Assembly: GCA_045578305.1 (NCBI GenBank)
Contig: JAZNKA010000067.1
Coordinates: 1-55,873 of the forward strand
Source: SIG440 sp045578305
GTDB taxonomy: Bacteria > Bacillota > Clostridia > Monoglobales > Monoglobaceae
Length of the DNA: 55,873 bases
Reading direction: 5' to 3'
The notes under the pieces were generated by a model, which saw only the letters and a list, made by a program, of their open reading frames with translations, was not told where the DNA came from and ran no database searches. Shown here in pieces: positions 8,974 to 17,194 of this stretch (position 1 is the first letter of the stretch; each line of letters starts with the position of its first letter). Position numbers and translations under genes: made by a program.

Positions 8974-10491
8974 ATGGAAAACGAAAACATAAAAAGAAAT
9001 GACGGTTTTGAAGAAGAAACCGAAGCAAAAGAAGAAACTTTAAAAGCTGAAGACACCGAGGAAATGGCAGAGGCAATAGAAGAACCCTTCGAAGATGATG
9101 AGGCAGAAGAGTGGATTCCTGACACTCCTGAGCATAAGGCAGATGAAGAAACTTTGGAAGAAGATACGGGTGAAGAAGATAAAAACGACGAACCTTATGT
9201 TGAAGAGGACGAGGACGAAGAGTGGCGTCCTGACGGATTTGTTGAAGCCGAGCCTGTTATAGTAGAACTGAGCGAAGAAGAAATTGCCGCAATTGAGGTT
9301 TTTGAAAAGCAACGCCGCAAAAAGTGGTTGATAATATCAGGCGTGATTGCTGCTGTTTTGGCGATTGCTGCATTCTTTATCTGTTATACCGAAGGCTTTG
9401 GCAGCAAAACTATTGCAGATGTACCGATGGCATCAATTCAAGCAGAACAAAAAATGGGATTTTGGGAAAAACTTAAGGCAGATGATATTAAGTACGAGAA
9501 TCCTGTCGTTTCGGTATTTGAAAAGCTTATCGGCAAAAACAAAGATGCAGCATTTAAAATAAACGGCGAAGCCATTGACAAGGATATATTTAATTCATAC
9601 ATCAATTCTACAGCTATAAATTATTTCTATTCGCTTTTGCAATCGGGACTAGTGAGTGATGTTTCTTCGTTTGACTGGGACGAGTTTGATGAGAATTCCG
9701 GTCTTTCGCACAAAGAATTCTCAAAAGCAATGGCGGTCGAAACAAGTATTGTACCGATTTGCCTGGCGATAATCGAGGGTGAAAAGAACGGTGTTGTGCT
9801 TGACGATGCCGACAAAAAAAGAGTCAATGACTGGATTGCCGAGCAAAAGGCTTCTTTGGGAGATGATTTTGAATTTATCATCAAAAACAATGGCTATGCG
9901 GACGAAGATACCTTGTATAAAGTACAGTGCATAAATGTGTATATGCAAAAGGTTTATGAGGATATTCAAAGCAATCCTGACAAATATATCACAGACGAAA
10001 TGCGCTCGGGTATTGATGATGACAAAATAACAGTAAAGCATATTTTGATTCAAGCTTCAACTGACGAGGAAAAAGAAGAAGCAAAAAAGAAAGCCGAAGA
10101 AGTTTTGGAAAAGGCTAAAGGCGGCGAGGACTTTGACAAGCTGATTGAAGAATATAATGAAGACCCAGGCGCTACCGACGAAGGCTATACCTTTGCGAAT
10201 GACGGAACTATGGTTCAGGAATTTGCAGATGCTTCGTTTGCGCTTAATATTGACGAAATCAGTGGCTTGGTTGAAACCGACTATGGTTATCATATAATCA
10301 AGCGTATTGAAAGAAAAATAAGCGCTGATGACTATATTGAACATTTGAGGAAAAATGCTGTTGTAAGACTCAAAAAAGGCGTATATGACAAAATGGGAGT
10401 AACAATAGACCTTAATTTCTATTTTGGTGAGCCAGAACAGCCCGAAAGCAGTGAGACTTCAGAAGAAACAACCGAAGGAAATGCGCAGTAG
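8974..10491 (+). CDS. membrane-anchored parvulin-type peptidyl-prolyl isomerase with acidic cytoplasmic tail
   Basis: This protein is a likely extracytoplasmic foldase of the PrsA/SurA kind. I start at ATG 8974 (505 aa) because AAGAGG at 8961-8966 serves it; an in-frame ATG at 8956 precedes that site. Residues 1-110 are extremely rich in Glu and Asp and should be cytoplasmic. A single membrane segment follows at about 118-138, preceded by positive residues (KQRRKKW). Then come a SurA_N/trigger-like helical part and a rotamase domain (VKHILIQAS to the GYHIIKRIE end motif, about 350-455). The tail is again Ser/Glu-rich. It lacks the lipobox of classical PrsA. Isomerase function is inferred from the domain; the acidic tail is unexplained. 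Confidence 0.85.
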   Translation: MENENIKRNDGFEEETEAKEETLKAEDTEEMAEAIEEPFEDDEAEEWIPDTPEHKADEETLEEDTGEEDKNDEPYVEEDEDEEWRPDGFVEAEPVIVELSEEEIAAIEVFEKQRRKKWLIISGVIAAVLAIAAFFICYTEGFGSKTIADVPMASIQAEQKMGFWEKLKADDIKYENPVVSVFEKLIGKNKDAAFKINGEAIDKDIFNSYINSTAINYFYSLLQSGLVSDVSSFDWDEFDENSGLSHKEFSKAMAVETSIVPICLAIIEGEKNGVVLDDADKKRVNDWIAEQKASLGDDFEFIIKNNGYADEDTLYKVQCINVYMQKVYEDIQSNPDKYITDEMRSGIDDDKITVKHILIQASTDEEKEEAKKKAEEVLEKAKGGEDFDKLIEEYNEDPGATDEGYTFANDGTMVQEFADASFALNIDEISGLVETDYGYHIIKRIERKISADDYIEHLRKNAVVRLKKGVYDKMGVTIDLNFYFGEPEQPESSETSEETTEGNAQ

Positions 10492-10503
10492 CTTGAAGGT
10501 TTT

Positions 10504-10534
10504 GGGGCAATAATGCTTTTTGCATTATTGCCTC
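10504..10534 (+). terminator. perfect hairpin after the foldase gene, no U-tract
   Basis: An 11-bp perfect stem (10506-10516 with 10522-10532) closes on a TTTTT loop and extends by one wobble and one GC pair. No T-run follows, so intrinsic termination is doubtful; it may act as an RNA-stability or attenuation element before the FHA-SEDS-PBP genes. Confidence 0.45.
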
Positions 10535-10570
10535 TGTGTTTAGAATTAAATTTGAGAGGAGGCGGAAAAT

Positions 10571-11089
10571 ATGTCAGTATATTCATTGATATCATCGTTT
10601 TTAAGCTATATTTTTACTGCGATAATTTATCTTTTTATATTCAGCGTTATTGCACTTATTTATATGGATATAAAAAAGGCAAATCGGGGAGAGCGTGAGC
10701 TTGAGGATTATGAAAGCGAGGATGATACAGAATATCAGGAAGATTATGAAGAAGTAAAAACGCTCAAGTATGTTCCGCCCTCGGCGCGCCTTAAAACCGT
10801 CAAATCCAAAGAAAGCATCGAGAGTAAGATGAAATCTTCGTATAAAATAAGCGAAAAAGGCGCAATAATAGGCAGAGGAAAAAACTGTGATATATCGATT
10901 TCGGATATGTATCTTTCAGTTGAGCATTTTCAGATATGGTACGATGACGGCGGGTGGTTTGTGGCTGATATGGGAAGCAAAAACGGGACATTTCTTAATG
11001 AAATCAGGCTTAAAAAGGTAAAACCCATACATGACGGAGACGAACTTTTGTTTGGAGGCCTCAGGGTTATTTTTGAGGTGATATCATGA
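10571..11089 (+). CDS. membrane-anchored FHA-domain protein
   Basis: A 172-aa protein with an N-terminal membrane segment (about 12-32), an acidic linker (about 40-62) and a C-terminal FHA domain. Phosphothreonine-binding landmarks are present: the GRG turn at 101-103, Ser116 with His119, and Asn138-Gly139. FHA domains read out Ser/Thr kinase signalling. The gene overlaps the downstream SEDS gene by 4 nt (ATGA) and so is translationally coupled to a SEDS/PBP pair, an arrangement like fhaB-rodA-pbpA of Actinobacteria. No kinase gene is in the window. Role in tuning wall synthesis is an inference. Confidence 0.88.
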   Translation: MSVYSLISSFLSYIFTAIIYLFIFSVIALIYMDIKKANRGERELEDYESEDDTEYQEDYEEVKTLKYVPPSARLKTVKSKESIESKMKSSYKISEKGAIIGRGKNCDISISDMYLSVEHFQIWYDDGGWFVADMGSKNGTFLNEIRLKKVKPIHDGDELLFGGLRVIFEVIS

Positions 11090-12318
11090 TGAAAAAAGCA
11101 AATTACAAATTGCCGGCATATCTTATGATAGCGATGAGCATAATTGGGTTTACGCTGCTTTGTGCCGCAAACGACTGGCAGGCAAATGTCCTTTATGTAG
11201 GAATCGGATTTTTGGGGCTTTTTGTTCTTATATATTCAATACTTGTTCTTTGCCGGATGGGTGACAAGTTTTTGGTGCTGATAGCATTTATGCTTATGAC
11301 GGTTGGTGTTCTTATGCTGTGCCGGCTTGATATAGTTATGGGAGCGAGACAGATTGTCTGGATTGTTGTCGGAGCAATTGTCTTTTTTTTAAGCTACAGC
11401 TTTTTTTATAATATAAGATTTTGGAACAGATTGTGGCTTCTTTATGCTTTTTGCGGGGCAGCTTTGTTTGTATTGACATTGGCGTTTGGCAAAACAGTAA
11501 ATGGCTCGCGAAACTGGATAAGCTTTGGTGCATTTTCGTTTCAGCCGTCGGAACTCATAAAAATTCTTTACATAATGTTTCTTGCATGCAAATATTCGGG
11601 CAGTTTTAACAAACCATTTTTAAAGGTTCATCCGACTTATGTTACGGGGATAGTTACTTATATTTACATACTGTTTTTGGTATTGCAACGGGACTGGGGG
11701 ACCATCCTTGTTGTATTTTTGATATTTATATTTATGATTTATGTTTATGAAGAAAAATCCTGGTTTTTGTGGGCAAATATTTTGGCAGCAACGTTTGTCG
11801 GGATCTTAGGATATTTGTTTTTGTATCATATCAGAGTGCGTGTGGGGGTCTGGCTTGACCCTTGGGAAGATGTTTCAAACAAGGGCTATCAGATAGCGCA
11901 GTCTCTTTTTGCAATTGCTTCGGGCGGCTATTTTGGCAGGGGTATTGGCAATGGGTCGCCTGATTACATCCCTGAGGTGCACACTGACTTTATATTTTCG
12001 GCAGTATGCGAGGAAATGGGAGTGTTTGGCGGTGCTGCGATAATAATACTTTACTTTTTGTTTGCTTATCGTTGCTTTAAAATTACCTTGAACACACAGA
12101 ATTCGTACAACAAGGCAGTTGGACTGGGACTTTCGCTGATGTTTTCACTTCAGACGTTTATAATTATCGGCGGGGTAATAAAATTTATACCACTTACGGG
12201 TATAACGCTACCTTTTGTCAGCTATGGAGGAACTTCTATTGCAGTAAGTTTTGCGTCGCTTGGCATAATGCAGGCAATTTCTGCTCTTGAAGAGAGAAAA
12301 GGAGGGACGGAAGAATGA
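11086..12318 (+). CDS. SEDS-family peptidoglycan polymerase (FtsW/RodA/SpoVE)
   Basis: SEDS proteins polymerise lipid II into glycan strands together with a class B PBP. The 410-aa protein has about ten membrane helices and family motifs NGSRNWISFGAFSFQPSEL (about residues 141-159), the DWGT block, and a C-terminal GITLPFVSYGG motif. The start overlaps the FHA stop; a second ATG at 11089 is equally possible. It overlaps the PBP gene by 4 nt. Whether it acts in elongation, division or sporulation cannot be decided from sequence. Confidence 0.92.
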   Translation: MMKKANYKLPAYLMIAMSIIGFTLLCAANDWQANVLYVGIGFLGLFVLIYSILVLCRMGDKFLVLIAFMLMTVGVLMLCRLDIVMGARQIVWIVVGAIVFFLSYSFFYNIRFWNRLWLLYAFCGAALFVLTLAFGKTVNGSRNWISFGAFSFQPSELIKILYIMFLACKYSGSFNKPFLKVHPTYVTGIVTYIYILFLVLQRDWGTILVVFLIFIFMIYVYEEKSWFLWANILAATFVGILGYLFLYHIRVRVGVWLDPWEDVSNKGYQIAQSLFAIASGGYFGRGIGNGSPDYIPEVHTDFIFSAVCEEMGVFGGAAIIILYFLFAYRCFKITLNTQNSYNKAVGLGLSLMFSLQTFIIIGGVIKFIPLTGITLPFVSYGGTSIAVSFASLGIMQAISALEERKGGTEE

Positions 12319-13697
12319 CAAACAAAAAAATTATTCGGGTTTTGATTGTTATTTCCGCTTTGTTCCTTGGACTTCTCACACATCTGTTGTATTTCAATAT
12401 GTTCGAAGCCGAAAGCGTTGCAACCAACCCTTACAATCGCAGACAATGGGATGACGAAAGATATGTTACTAGGGGAAATATATACGACTCAAACGGAGTG
12501 GTCCTTGCCGAGACAACAACAGACGCTGATGGAAATACTGTGCGAGAATATCCGTATGGCAGGATCTACAGCCATGTTATAGGTTATTACTCAAAAGTTT
12601 ACGGGAAAAGCCTTTTAGAAAGAGAATATGATTCTGAGCTTTTGGGGAAAGGTGACATAGGGCTTTTTCAGGGCGACAAAAAACGCGGGTTTGATTTGAA
12701 TCTGACAATAAGCAATGCAGTACAAAAGTATGCTTATTCACAAATGCGCGGCAGACGCGGGGCGTTGGTTGCGTTGGATCCAAATACTGGTGCGGTGCTT
12801 GCTATGGTAAGCCTTCCTGATTTTGATCCTGAGGTAAAAAGTCTTGAGAAAGCGTGGGGAAATATAGTCGAGGACGAGAATTCGCCGCTTATACCAAGGG
12901 CGATTCAGGGGCTTTATCCGCCCGGCTCGACATACAAGACTGTTACACTTGCGGCGGCGTTTGAAAATGGAATGCAGGGAAAAACATTTGATGATGTGGG
13001 CGAGTTTAAGGCAGGGGATGTAACAGTCGAAAATTACAATGGGAAAGAATATGGTGAGATTTCGCTTGAAAGAGCATTTGCTGTTTCAAGCAATCAGGTT
13101 TTTTGCAATATAGGCTTTGATTTGGGCAGCGAAAAGGTGTTGAACGCAGCAAGACGGTTTGGAATTGATGATGAAATCGAAACAGATCTTGATATAGCAA
13201 AAAGCCGCATCGAGTATAAAAAGATGACCGACATAGATGGCGCATTGGTTTCGATAGGGCAGGGACAGCTCCTTTGTACGCCGATAGAGATGGCTATGAT
13301 TTGCTCGACATTTGCCAATGGCGGCAAGCTTATGAGACCGTTTTTGGTGGACAGCGTTACCAAAGGAAATTCAGTTGTTCAAAGGACCTCTCCCAAAATA
13401 CTTGGACAGGCAATAAGCGAAGAATGTGCAAATTATGTGGGACTTCAAATGGTGCAGGCGGTTGAAAACGGAACGGGCGGAAATGCGCGCATAAACGGTG
13501 TTACAGTTGCAGGCAAAACCGGAACTGCTGAAAATGAAAAAGAAAAGGACCATTCGTGGTTTATAGGCTATGCACCTTTTGAAGACCCTAAAATTGCAAT
13601 AGCAGTAATTTTGGAAAATGACGGAGCCAGCGGCGGAACGACCGCAGCACCAATCGCTGGCAATGTAATGAAGAAGTATCTCAGCCTGATAGATTAG
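12315..13697 (+). CDS. class B penicillin-binding protein, compact PbpA type
   Basis: A D,D-transpeptidase that crosslinks peptidoglycan, partnered with the SEDS polymerase just upstream. It has 460 aa with one N-terminal membrane anchor (about 8-27). The transpeptidase motifs are complete: SxxK at Ser205-Lys208 (PPGSTYKT), SxN at 258-260 and KTG at 401-403. The N-terminal non-catalytic part is short, as in mycobacterial PbpA rather than Escherichia coli PBP2. ATG 12315 overlaps the SEDS stop. It is followed 19 nt later by hflX. Confidence 0.93.
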   Translation: MTNKKIIRVLIVISALFLGLLTHLLYFNMFEAESVATNPYNRRQWDDERYVTRGNIYDSNGVVLAETTTDADGNTVREYPYGRIYSHVIGYYSKVYGKSLLEREYDSELLGKGDIGLFQGDKKRGFDLNLTISNAVQKYAYSQMRGRRGALVALDPNTGAVLAMVSLPDFDPEVKSLEKAWGNIVEDENSPLIPRAIQGLYPPGSTYKTVTLAAAFENGMQGKTFDDVGEFKAGDVTVENYNGKEYGEISLERAFAVSSNQVFCNIGFDLGSEKVLNAARRFGIDDEIETDLDIAKSRIEYKKMTDIDGALVSIGQGQLLCTPIEMAMICSTFANGGKLMRPFLVDSVTKGNSVVQRTSPKILGQAISEECANYVGLQMVQAVENGTGGNARINGVTVAGKTGTAENEKEKDHSWFIGYAPFEDPKIAIAVILENDGASGGTTAAPIAGNVMKKYLSLID

Positions 13698-13716
13698 AAA
13701 AAGAAAGAGTGGAAAT

Positions 13717-14970
13717 ATGGCAGAACTTATTGAGATAAGCAATGAAGAACAAAGACCACTGGCTGTACTGTGCGCAGTTGATACAGGGGCATTTGATATG
13801 CAGCGTTCCATGAACGAGCTTGAAAGTCTTGCCCAGACGGCAGGAGCAGATGTGTTTGCTCATCTTGTTCAAAAATCGCCGTCATTTGAGGCAGCAACTC
13901 TGATTGGCAGCGGAAAACTCAAGGAATTAGCTGAACTTTGCCAAAACAATGATATAGAGATGGTTATTTTCAATCATGAGCTCACAGCTTCGCAGATGCG
14001 TAATATTGAAGAGCAAACAAAAGCAACGGTTATTGACCGCACAACCCTTATCCTTGATATATTTGCACAACGGGCAAGAAGTGCCGAAGGCAGGCTTCAG
14101 GTAGAACTTGCGCAGCTTAAGTACAGACTTCCAAGACTTTCGGGTATGGGAAGTGCATTGTCAAGGCAGGGCGGAGGAATTGGCTCAAGAGGTCCGGGCG
14201 AGGCAAAGCTTGAAACAGACAAAAGATATATAAGGCAAAGGATAGAAAAGCTTGAAAAACAGCTTCGTGATCTTGAAAAACGCCGTGAGTATACCCACAA
14301 ACGACGCAAAAAAGACGGTGTAACCACGGTTGCAATTGTGGGGTATACCAATGTAGGCAAGTCAACGCTCCTCAACGCTCTTACCGAGGCAGGTGTGCTT
14401 GCCGAAAATATGTTGTTTGCGACTCTTGACACAACTGCGCGTGCACTTGAACTTCCTGACGGCAGAGAGGTTATGCTGATTGATACTGTCGGACTGGTAA
14501 GCAGACTTCCGCATAATCTGGTAGAAGCGTTTAAGTCCACTTTGGAAGAGGCGGTAAATGCTGACCTTATACTGAATGTGTGTGACATATCCTCGGACGA
14601 GGCAAGGGAACAAGTGGACATAACAAAGAACCTGATTGGTGAACTTGGAGGAGGGGATATCCCGATTCTTACAGTTGCAAACAAGTGCGACACTTTGGGC
14701 GAAGAAACTGCCGTTATGGGCGAAAAAGCAGTTTTTATCTCTGCAAAGACAGGATATGGACTGGACAGACTTCTAAGGGCTATTTGCGACGAGCTTAAGC
14801 CCACGACAAAACGGCTTGAAGTATTGATACCTTACACAAAAGCGGGGGTATTAAGCATAGTTCGCCAAACCGGTAAGGTTTTTTTGGAGGAGTATCGCGA
14901 AGACGGAATTTTTGCAGCTGTTCTTGTGGATATAAAGGATTTTGATAAGATTAAGGAATATATGTGTTAA
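13717..14970 (+). CDS. hflX: ribosome-splitting GTPase HflX
   Basis: HflX binds the 50S subunit and splits stalled or hibernating ribosomes after stress. The 417-aa protein has the N-terminal HflX domain with the glycine-rich GGGIGSRGPGE loop (about 152-162), a coiled-coil linker, and the GTPase domain with G1 GYTNVGKST at 209-217, the DTVGL G3 motif and the NKCD G4 motif. It closes the FHA-SEDS-PBP transcript and is followed by a strong terminator. Confidence 0.95.
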   Translation: MAELIEISNEEQRPLAVLCAVDTGAFDMQRSMNELESLAQTAGADVFAHLVQKSPSFEAATLIGSGKLKELAELCQNNDIEMVIFNHELTASQMRNIEEQTKATVIDRTTLILDIFAQRARSAEGRLQVELAQLKYRLPRLSGMGSALSRQGGGIGSRGPGEAKLETDKRYIRQRIEKLEKQLRDLEKRREYTHKRRKKDGVTTVAIVGYTNVGKSTLLNALTEAGVLAENMLFATLDTTARALELPDGREVMLIDTVGLVSRLPHNLVEAFKSTLEEAVNADLILNVCDISSDEAREQVDITKNLIGELGGGDIPILTVANKCDTLGEETAVMGEKAVFISAKTGYGLDRLLRAICDELKPTTKRLEVLIPYTKAGVLSIVRQTGKVFLEEYREDGIFAAVLVDIKDFDKIKEYMC

Positions 14971-14979
14971 AAAATAAAA

Positions 14980-15021
14980 GAAAAAGACACTCTTTTGCGT
15001 GCGTAAAGGAGTGTCTTTTTC
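14980..15021 (+). terminator. strong intrinsic terminator after hflX
   Basis: A long, nearly uninterrupted stem (14980-14998 with 15003-15021, two wobble pairs) closes on a 4-nt loop, and the 3' arm ends in TTTTT. It separates hflX from the spoIIIA operon. The A-rich 5' arm would also make it work in reverse. Confidence 0.85.
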
Positions 15022-15022
15022 T

Positions 15023-15054
15023 ATGGACAAATTGTGTTCTAAGTGTGGACAAAG
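15023..15054 (+). promoter_or_regulatory. two SpoIIID-like boxes upstream of spoIIIA
   Basis: TGGACAAA occurs twice, at 15024-15031 and 15046-15053, exactly 22 bp apart. The first copy (15023-15032) matches the Bacillus subtilis SpoIIID consensus WWRRACARNY at all ten positions; the second matches eight. A sigma-E-like -10 (CATATATA, 15058-15065) follows, but no good -35 was found. SpoIIID control is an inference. Confidence 0.4.
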
Positions 15055-15099
15055 TGTCATATATATAGGCATAAGATTAAACGAAGGAGTGAGGTTTTT

Positions 15100-16029
15100 A
15101 TGAACAAACGAACTGCAGAAATTCTTAATTACCTGCCTGAAAATATGCGGCGTATGATGTGCAGAACATTTGAGCTGACGGGCGATACAATATATGAAAT
15201 CAGAATCCGAAATAAACTGCCGCTTATAATAGGGACGGAAACCGGAAACTTTTCGGTCTTGCCTGACGGTAAAATTTCGCCTGCTGTGGGCGGTGCTTAC
15301 ATACCGGATTCGGCAGATATCCAAAAGATTTTTCGTGCTGTTTGCGAGAATTCGGTATACGCTTTTTCGGAGGATATAAGGCAGGGCTTTGTTACCATAA
15401 AGGGCGGACACAGAGTTGGGATAACCGGTCGTGTTTGTGTAAACGGAAACCGCATAGAGACCTTTAAAGAAATAAGCTCGCTGAATATAAGAATAGCACG
15501 AGAAGTGTTGGGGGCTGCTAATTTGATTGTGGATGATGTTTTGAAAGAAACCGGCATAACAAATACCCTGATTGTTTCCCCGCCCATGGGTGGAAAGACG
15601 ACTGTGCTCAGAGATTTGGCAAGACAGATTTCGGACAAGGGGATAAAAACCGCAATTGCTGACGAGAGGGGTGAGATTGCGGCGCTTTTCAGGGGAGTAC
15701 CCCAAAACAATGTAGGCGTACAGACTGATGTAATTGAAAATGCACCAAAGGCTGAGGCGGCACTTATGCTTCTTCGGACAATGTCTCCACAACTTATCAT
15801 CACCGATGAAATTTCGGGCAAGGCTGATGCCGAGGCGCTTTTGCAATGCTTTGGCATGGGCGTTTCGGTTATTGCAAGTACACATGGGGAAGATGCCGAT
15901 GAGGTTTTAGCCCGCGAATTTTTGAAACCGTTGTTTGGCAAAACGGGCTTTGGGCAGATTATAGTTTTGAAAAAAGAGGGAAGAGGAATAAACAGCGAGA
16001 TTTTCGGAGAGATCAGGGTGGTAGGCTGA
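15100..16029 (+). CDS. spoIIIAA: stage III sporulation ATPase SpoIIIAA
   Basis: SpoIIIAA is the cytoplasmic secretion-type ATPase of the SpoIIIA-SpoIIQ channel linking mother cell and forespore. It has 309 aa with Walker A PPMGGKTT at 161-168 and an AAA-like core (IADERGEIAA, LIITDEISG). I use ATG 15100 because AAGGAGTGAGG at 15084-15094 precedes it; an in-frame upstream ATG at 15043 lacks such a site. It overlaps spoIIIAB by one base. It is the first gene of the eight-gene operon. Confidence 0.96.
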   Translation: MNKRTAEILNYLPENMRRMMCRTFELTGDTIYEIRIRNKLPLIIGTETGNFSVLPDGKISPAVGGAYIPDSADIQKIFRAVCENSVYAFSEDIRQGFVTIKGGHRVGITGRVCVNGNRIETFKEISSLNIRIAREVLGAANLIVDDVLKETGITNTLIVSPPMGGKTTVLRDLARQISDKGIKTAIADERGEIAALFRGVPQNNVGVQTDVIENAPKAEAALMLLRTMSPQLIITDEISGKADAEALLQCFGMGVSVIASTHGEDADEVLAREFLKPLFGKTGFGQIIVLKKEGRGINSEIFGEIRVVG

Positions 16030-16550
16030 TGTTTTTGCACATTCTTGCCTGTTTTGTAATTTTGCTTGGCTGCGGGACGCTGGGAGTAGTATTTTCGGGC
16101 AGGTTTAAAGAACGGGTAAATCAGCTTGCAGAACTTCAAAATGTGATGACGCAGCTTGAATTTGATATAGACTTTTTAAATATTACCCTTGATGAGTCGT
16201 TTGAAAGAATTTCAAGGAATATCGAAACCCCACTTAAAAGTGTGCTTTTGTATGTTTCGGACAGACTCAAAAAAAATCCCGGGACAGATATGCAGGGACT
16301 TTGGTCGCGGGCAATAACAAAATATCAATATGATTTGGCACTCGGCAAAGAGGATATTGATATTTTGATTGATTTTTCAAAAACACTGGGCGAGGGAAAT
16401 CGTGAAAAAGAAAAGAATAACATAAAGCTTGCCCAGATGCGTCTTAAAATGGCATTGGACCGGGCAAGGAGTGAAGCTGACAAAAATATAAAAATGTATC
16501 GGGGACTCGGCTTTTTGGCAGGGGTTTTTATTGTAATTGTTTTGCTTTGA
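16029..16550 (+). CDS. spoIIIAB: stage III sporulation protein SpoIIIAB
   Basis: A 173-aa membrane protein of the SpoIIIA channel complex, with an N-terminal hydrophobic segment and a C-terminal hydrophobic end (GLGFLAGVFIVIVLL) around a helical middle. It resembles GspF-type platform proteins of type II secretion. The ATG shares its first base with the spoIIIAA stop. Identity rests on sequence character and fixed operon order. Confidence 0.93.
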   Translation: MFLHILACFVILLGCGTLGVVFSGRFKERVNQLAELQNVMTQLEFDIDFLNITLDESFERISRNIETPLKSVLLYVSDRLKKNPGTDMQGLWSRAITKYQYDLALGKEDIDILIDFSKTLGEGNREKEKNNIKLAQMRLKMALDRARSEADKNIKMYRGLGFLAGVFIVIVLL

Positions 16551-16576
16551 CAAGGCCTGCAAAGGAGGAATAGAAA

Positions 16577-16774
16577 ATGGACGGAGTGGATTTGATTTTT
16601 AAGGTGGCAGCTATTGGAATTTTGGTGGCAGTACTCAATCAGCTTCTTGTGCGAAGCGGTCGCGAGGATCAGGCTATGCTGACAACTCTTGCAGGACTTG
16701 TGGTTGTGCTGTTTATGGTTATTGACCAGATAAGCCTGCTTTTTGAAACCATAAAGTCGGTTTTTGACCTTTAG
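16577..16774 (+). CDS. spoIIIAC: stage III sporulation protein SpoIIIAC
   Basis: A 65-aa protein with two membrane helices, a normal size for SpoIIIAC, preceded by AAAGGAGG. The GREDQAML segment between the helices is typical. It is thought to form part of the membrane core of the mother cell-forespore channel with SpoIIIAD and SpoIIIAE. Confidence 0.94.
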   Translation: MDGVDLIFKVAAIGILVAVLNQLLVRSGREDQAMLTTLAGLVVVLFMVIDQISLLFETIKSVFDL

Positions 16775-16786
16775 GGGTGAAGACAG

Positions 16787-17179
16787 ATGGAAATATTTAA
16801 AATTGCAGGATTTGGAATTGCGGCAGCGGCGCTTGCGGTTTTTATAAAAAATCAAAAACCTGAGTTTGCAATACAAGTATCACTTTTGGCAGCGATGATA
16901 ATCTTTTCAGCTGTGCTTCCGTACCTTTCGGCAATTGTAAAAATGTTTGAAAGTCTGGCAGATAGAGCAGGGATTGAGACGGCTTATATAGAGCTTATAC
17001 TAAAGGTAATAGGGGTTGCCTATGTAGCGCAGTTTGCATCAGAACTTTGCCATGATGCCGGCGAGAATGCAATAGCAACAAAAATAGAGCTTGCCGCCAA
17101 GGTTGTAATAATGACACTTTCTATGCCGGTTGTTTCAAGCCTTTTGGAAGTAGTCAATGAGATAATCAAATTTGAATGA
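16787..17179 (+). CDS. spoIIIAD: stage III sporulation protein SpoIIIAD
   Basis: A 130-aa integral membrane protein of the SpoIIIA complex, with three or four helices and the conserved stretch AQFASELCHDAGE (about 82-94). It lies 12 nt after spoIIIAC and 15 nt before spoIIIAE. Confidence 0.94.
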   Translation: MEIFKIAGFGIAAAALAVFIKNQKPEFAIQVSLLAAMIIFSAVLPYLSAIVKMFESLADRAGIETAYIELILKVIGVAYVAQFASELCHDAGENAIATKIELAAKVVIMTLSMPVVSSLLEVVNEIIKFE

Positions 17180-17194
17180 TGAGGCATAAGGCAA

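Noticed and set aside
15056..15077. GTCATATA and CATAAGAT as a sigma-E promoter for spoIIIA
   Set aside because: The two elements are only 6 nt apart, far below the 13-15 nt that sigma-E needs.
14851..15885. A 344-codon open frame on the minus strand
   Set aside because: It lies antisense to hflX and spoIIIAA, has no family-like motifs or ribosome site, and both plus-strand genes are clearly conserved.
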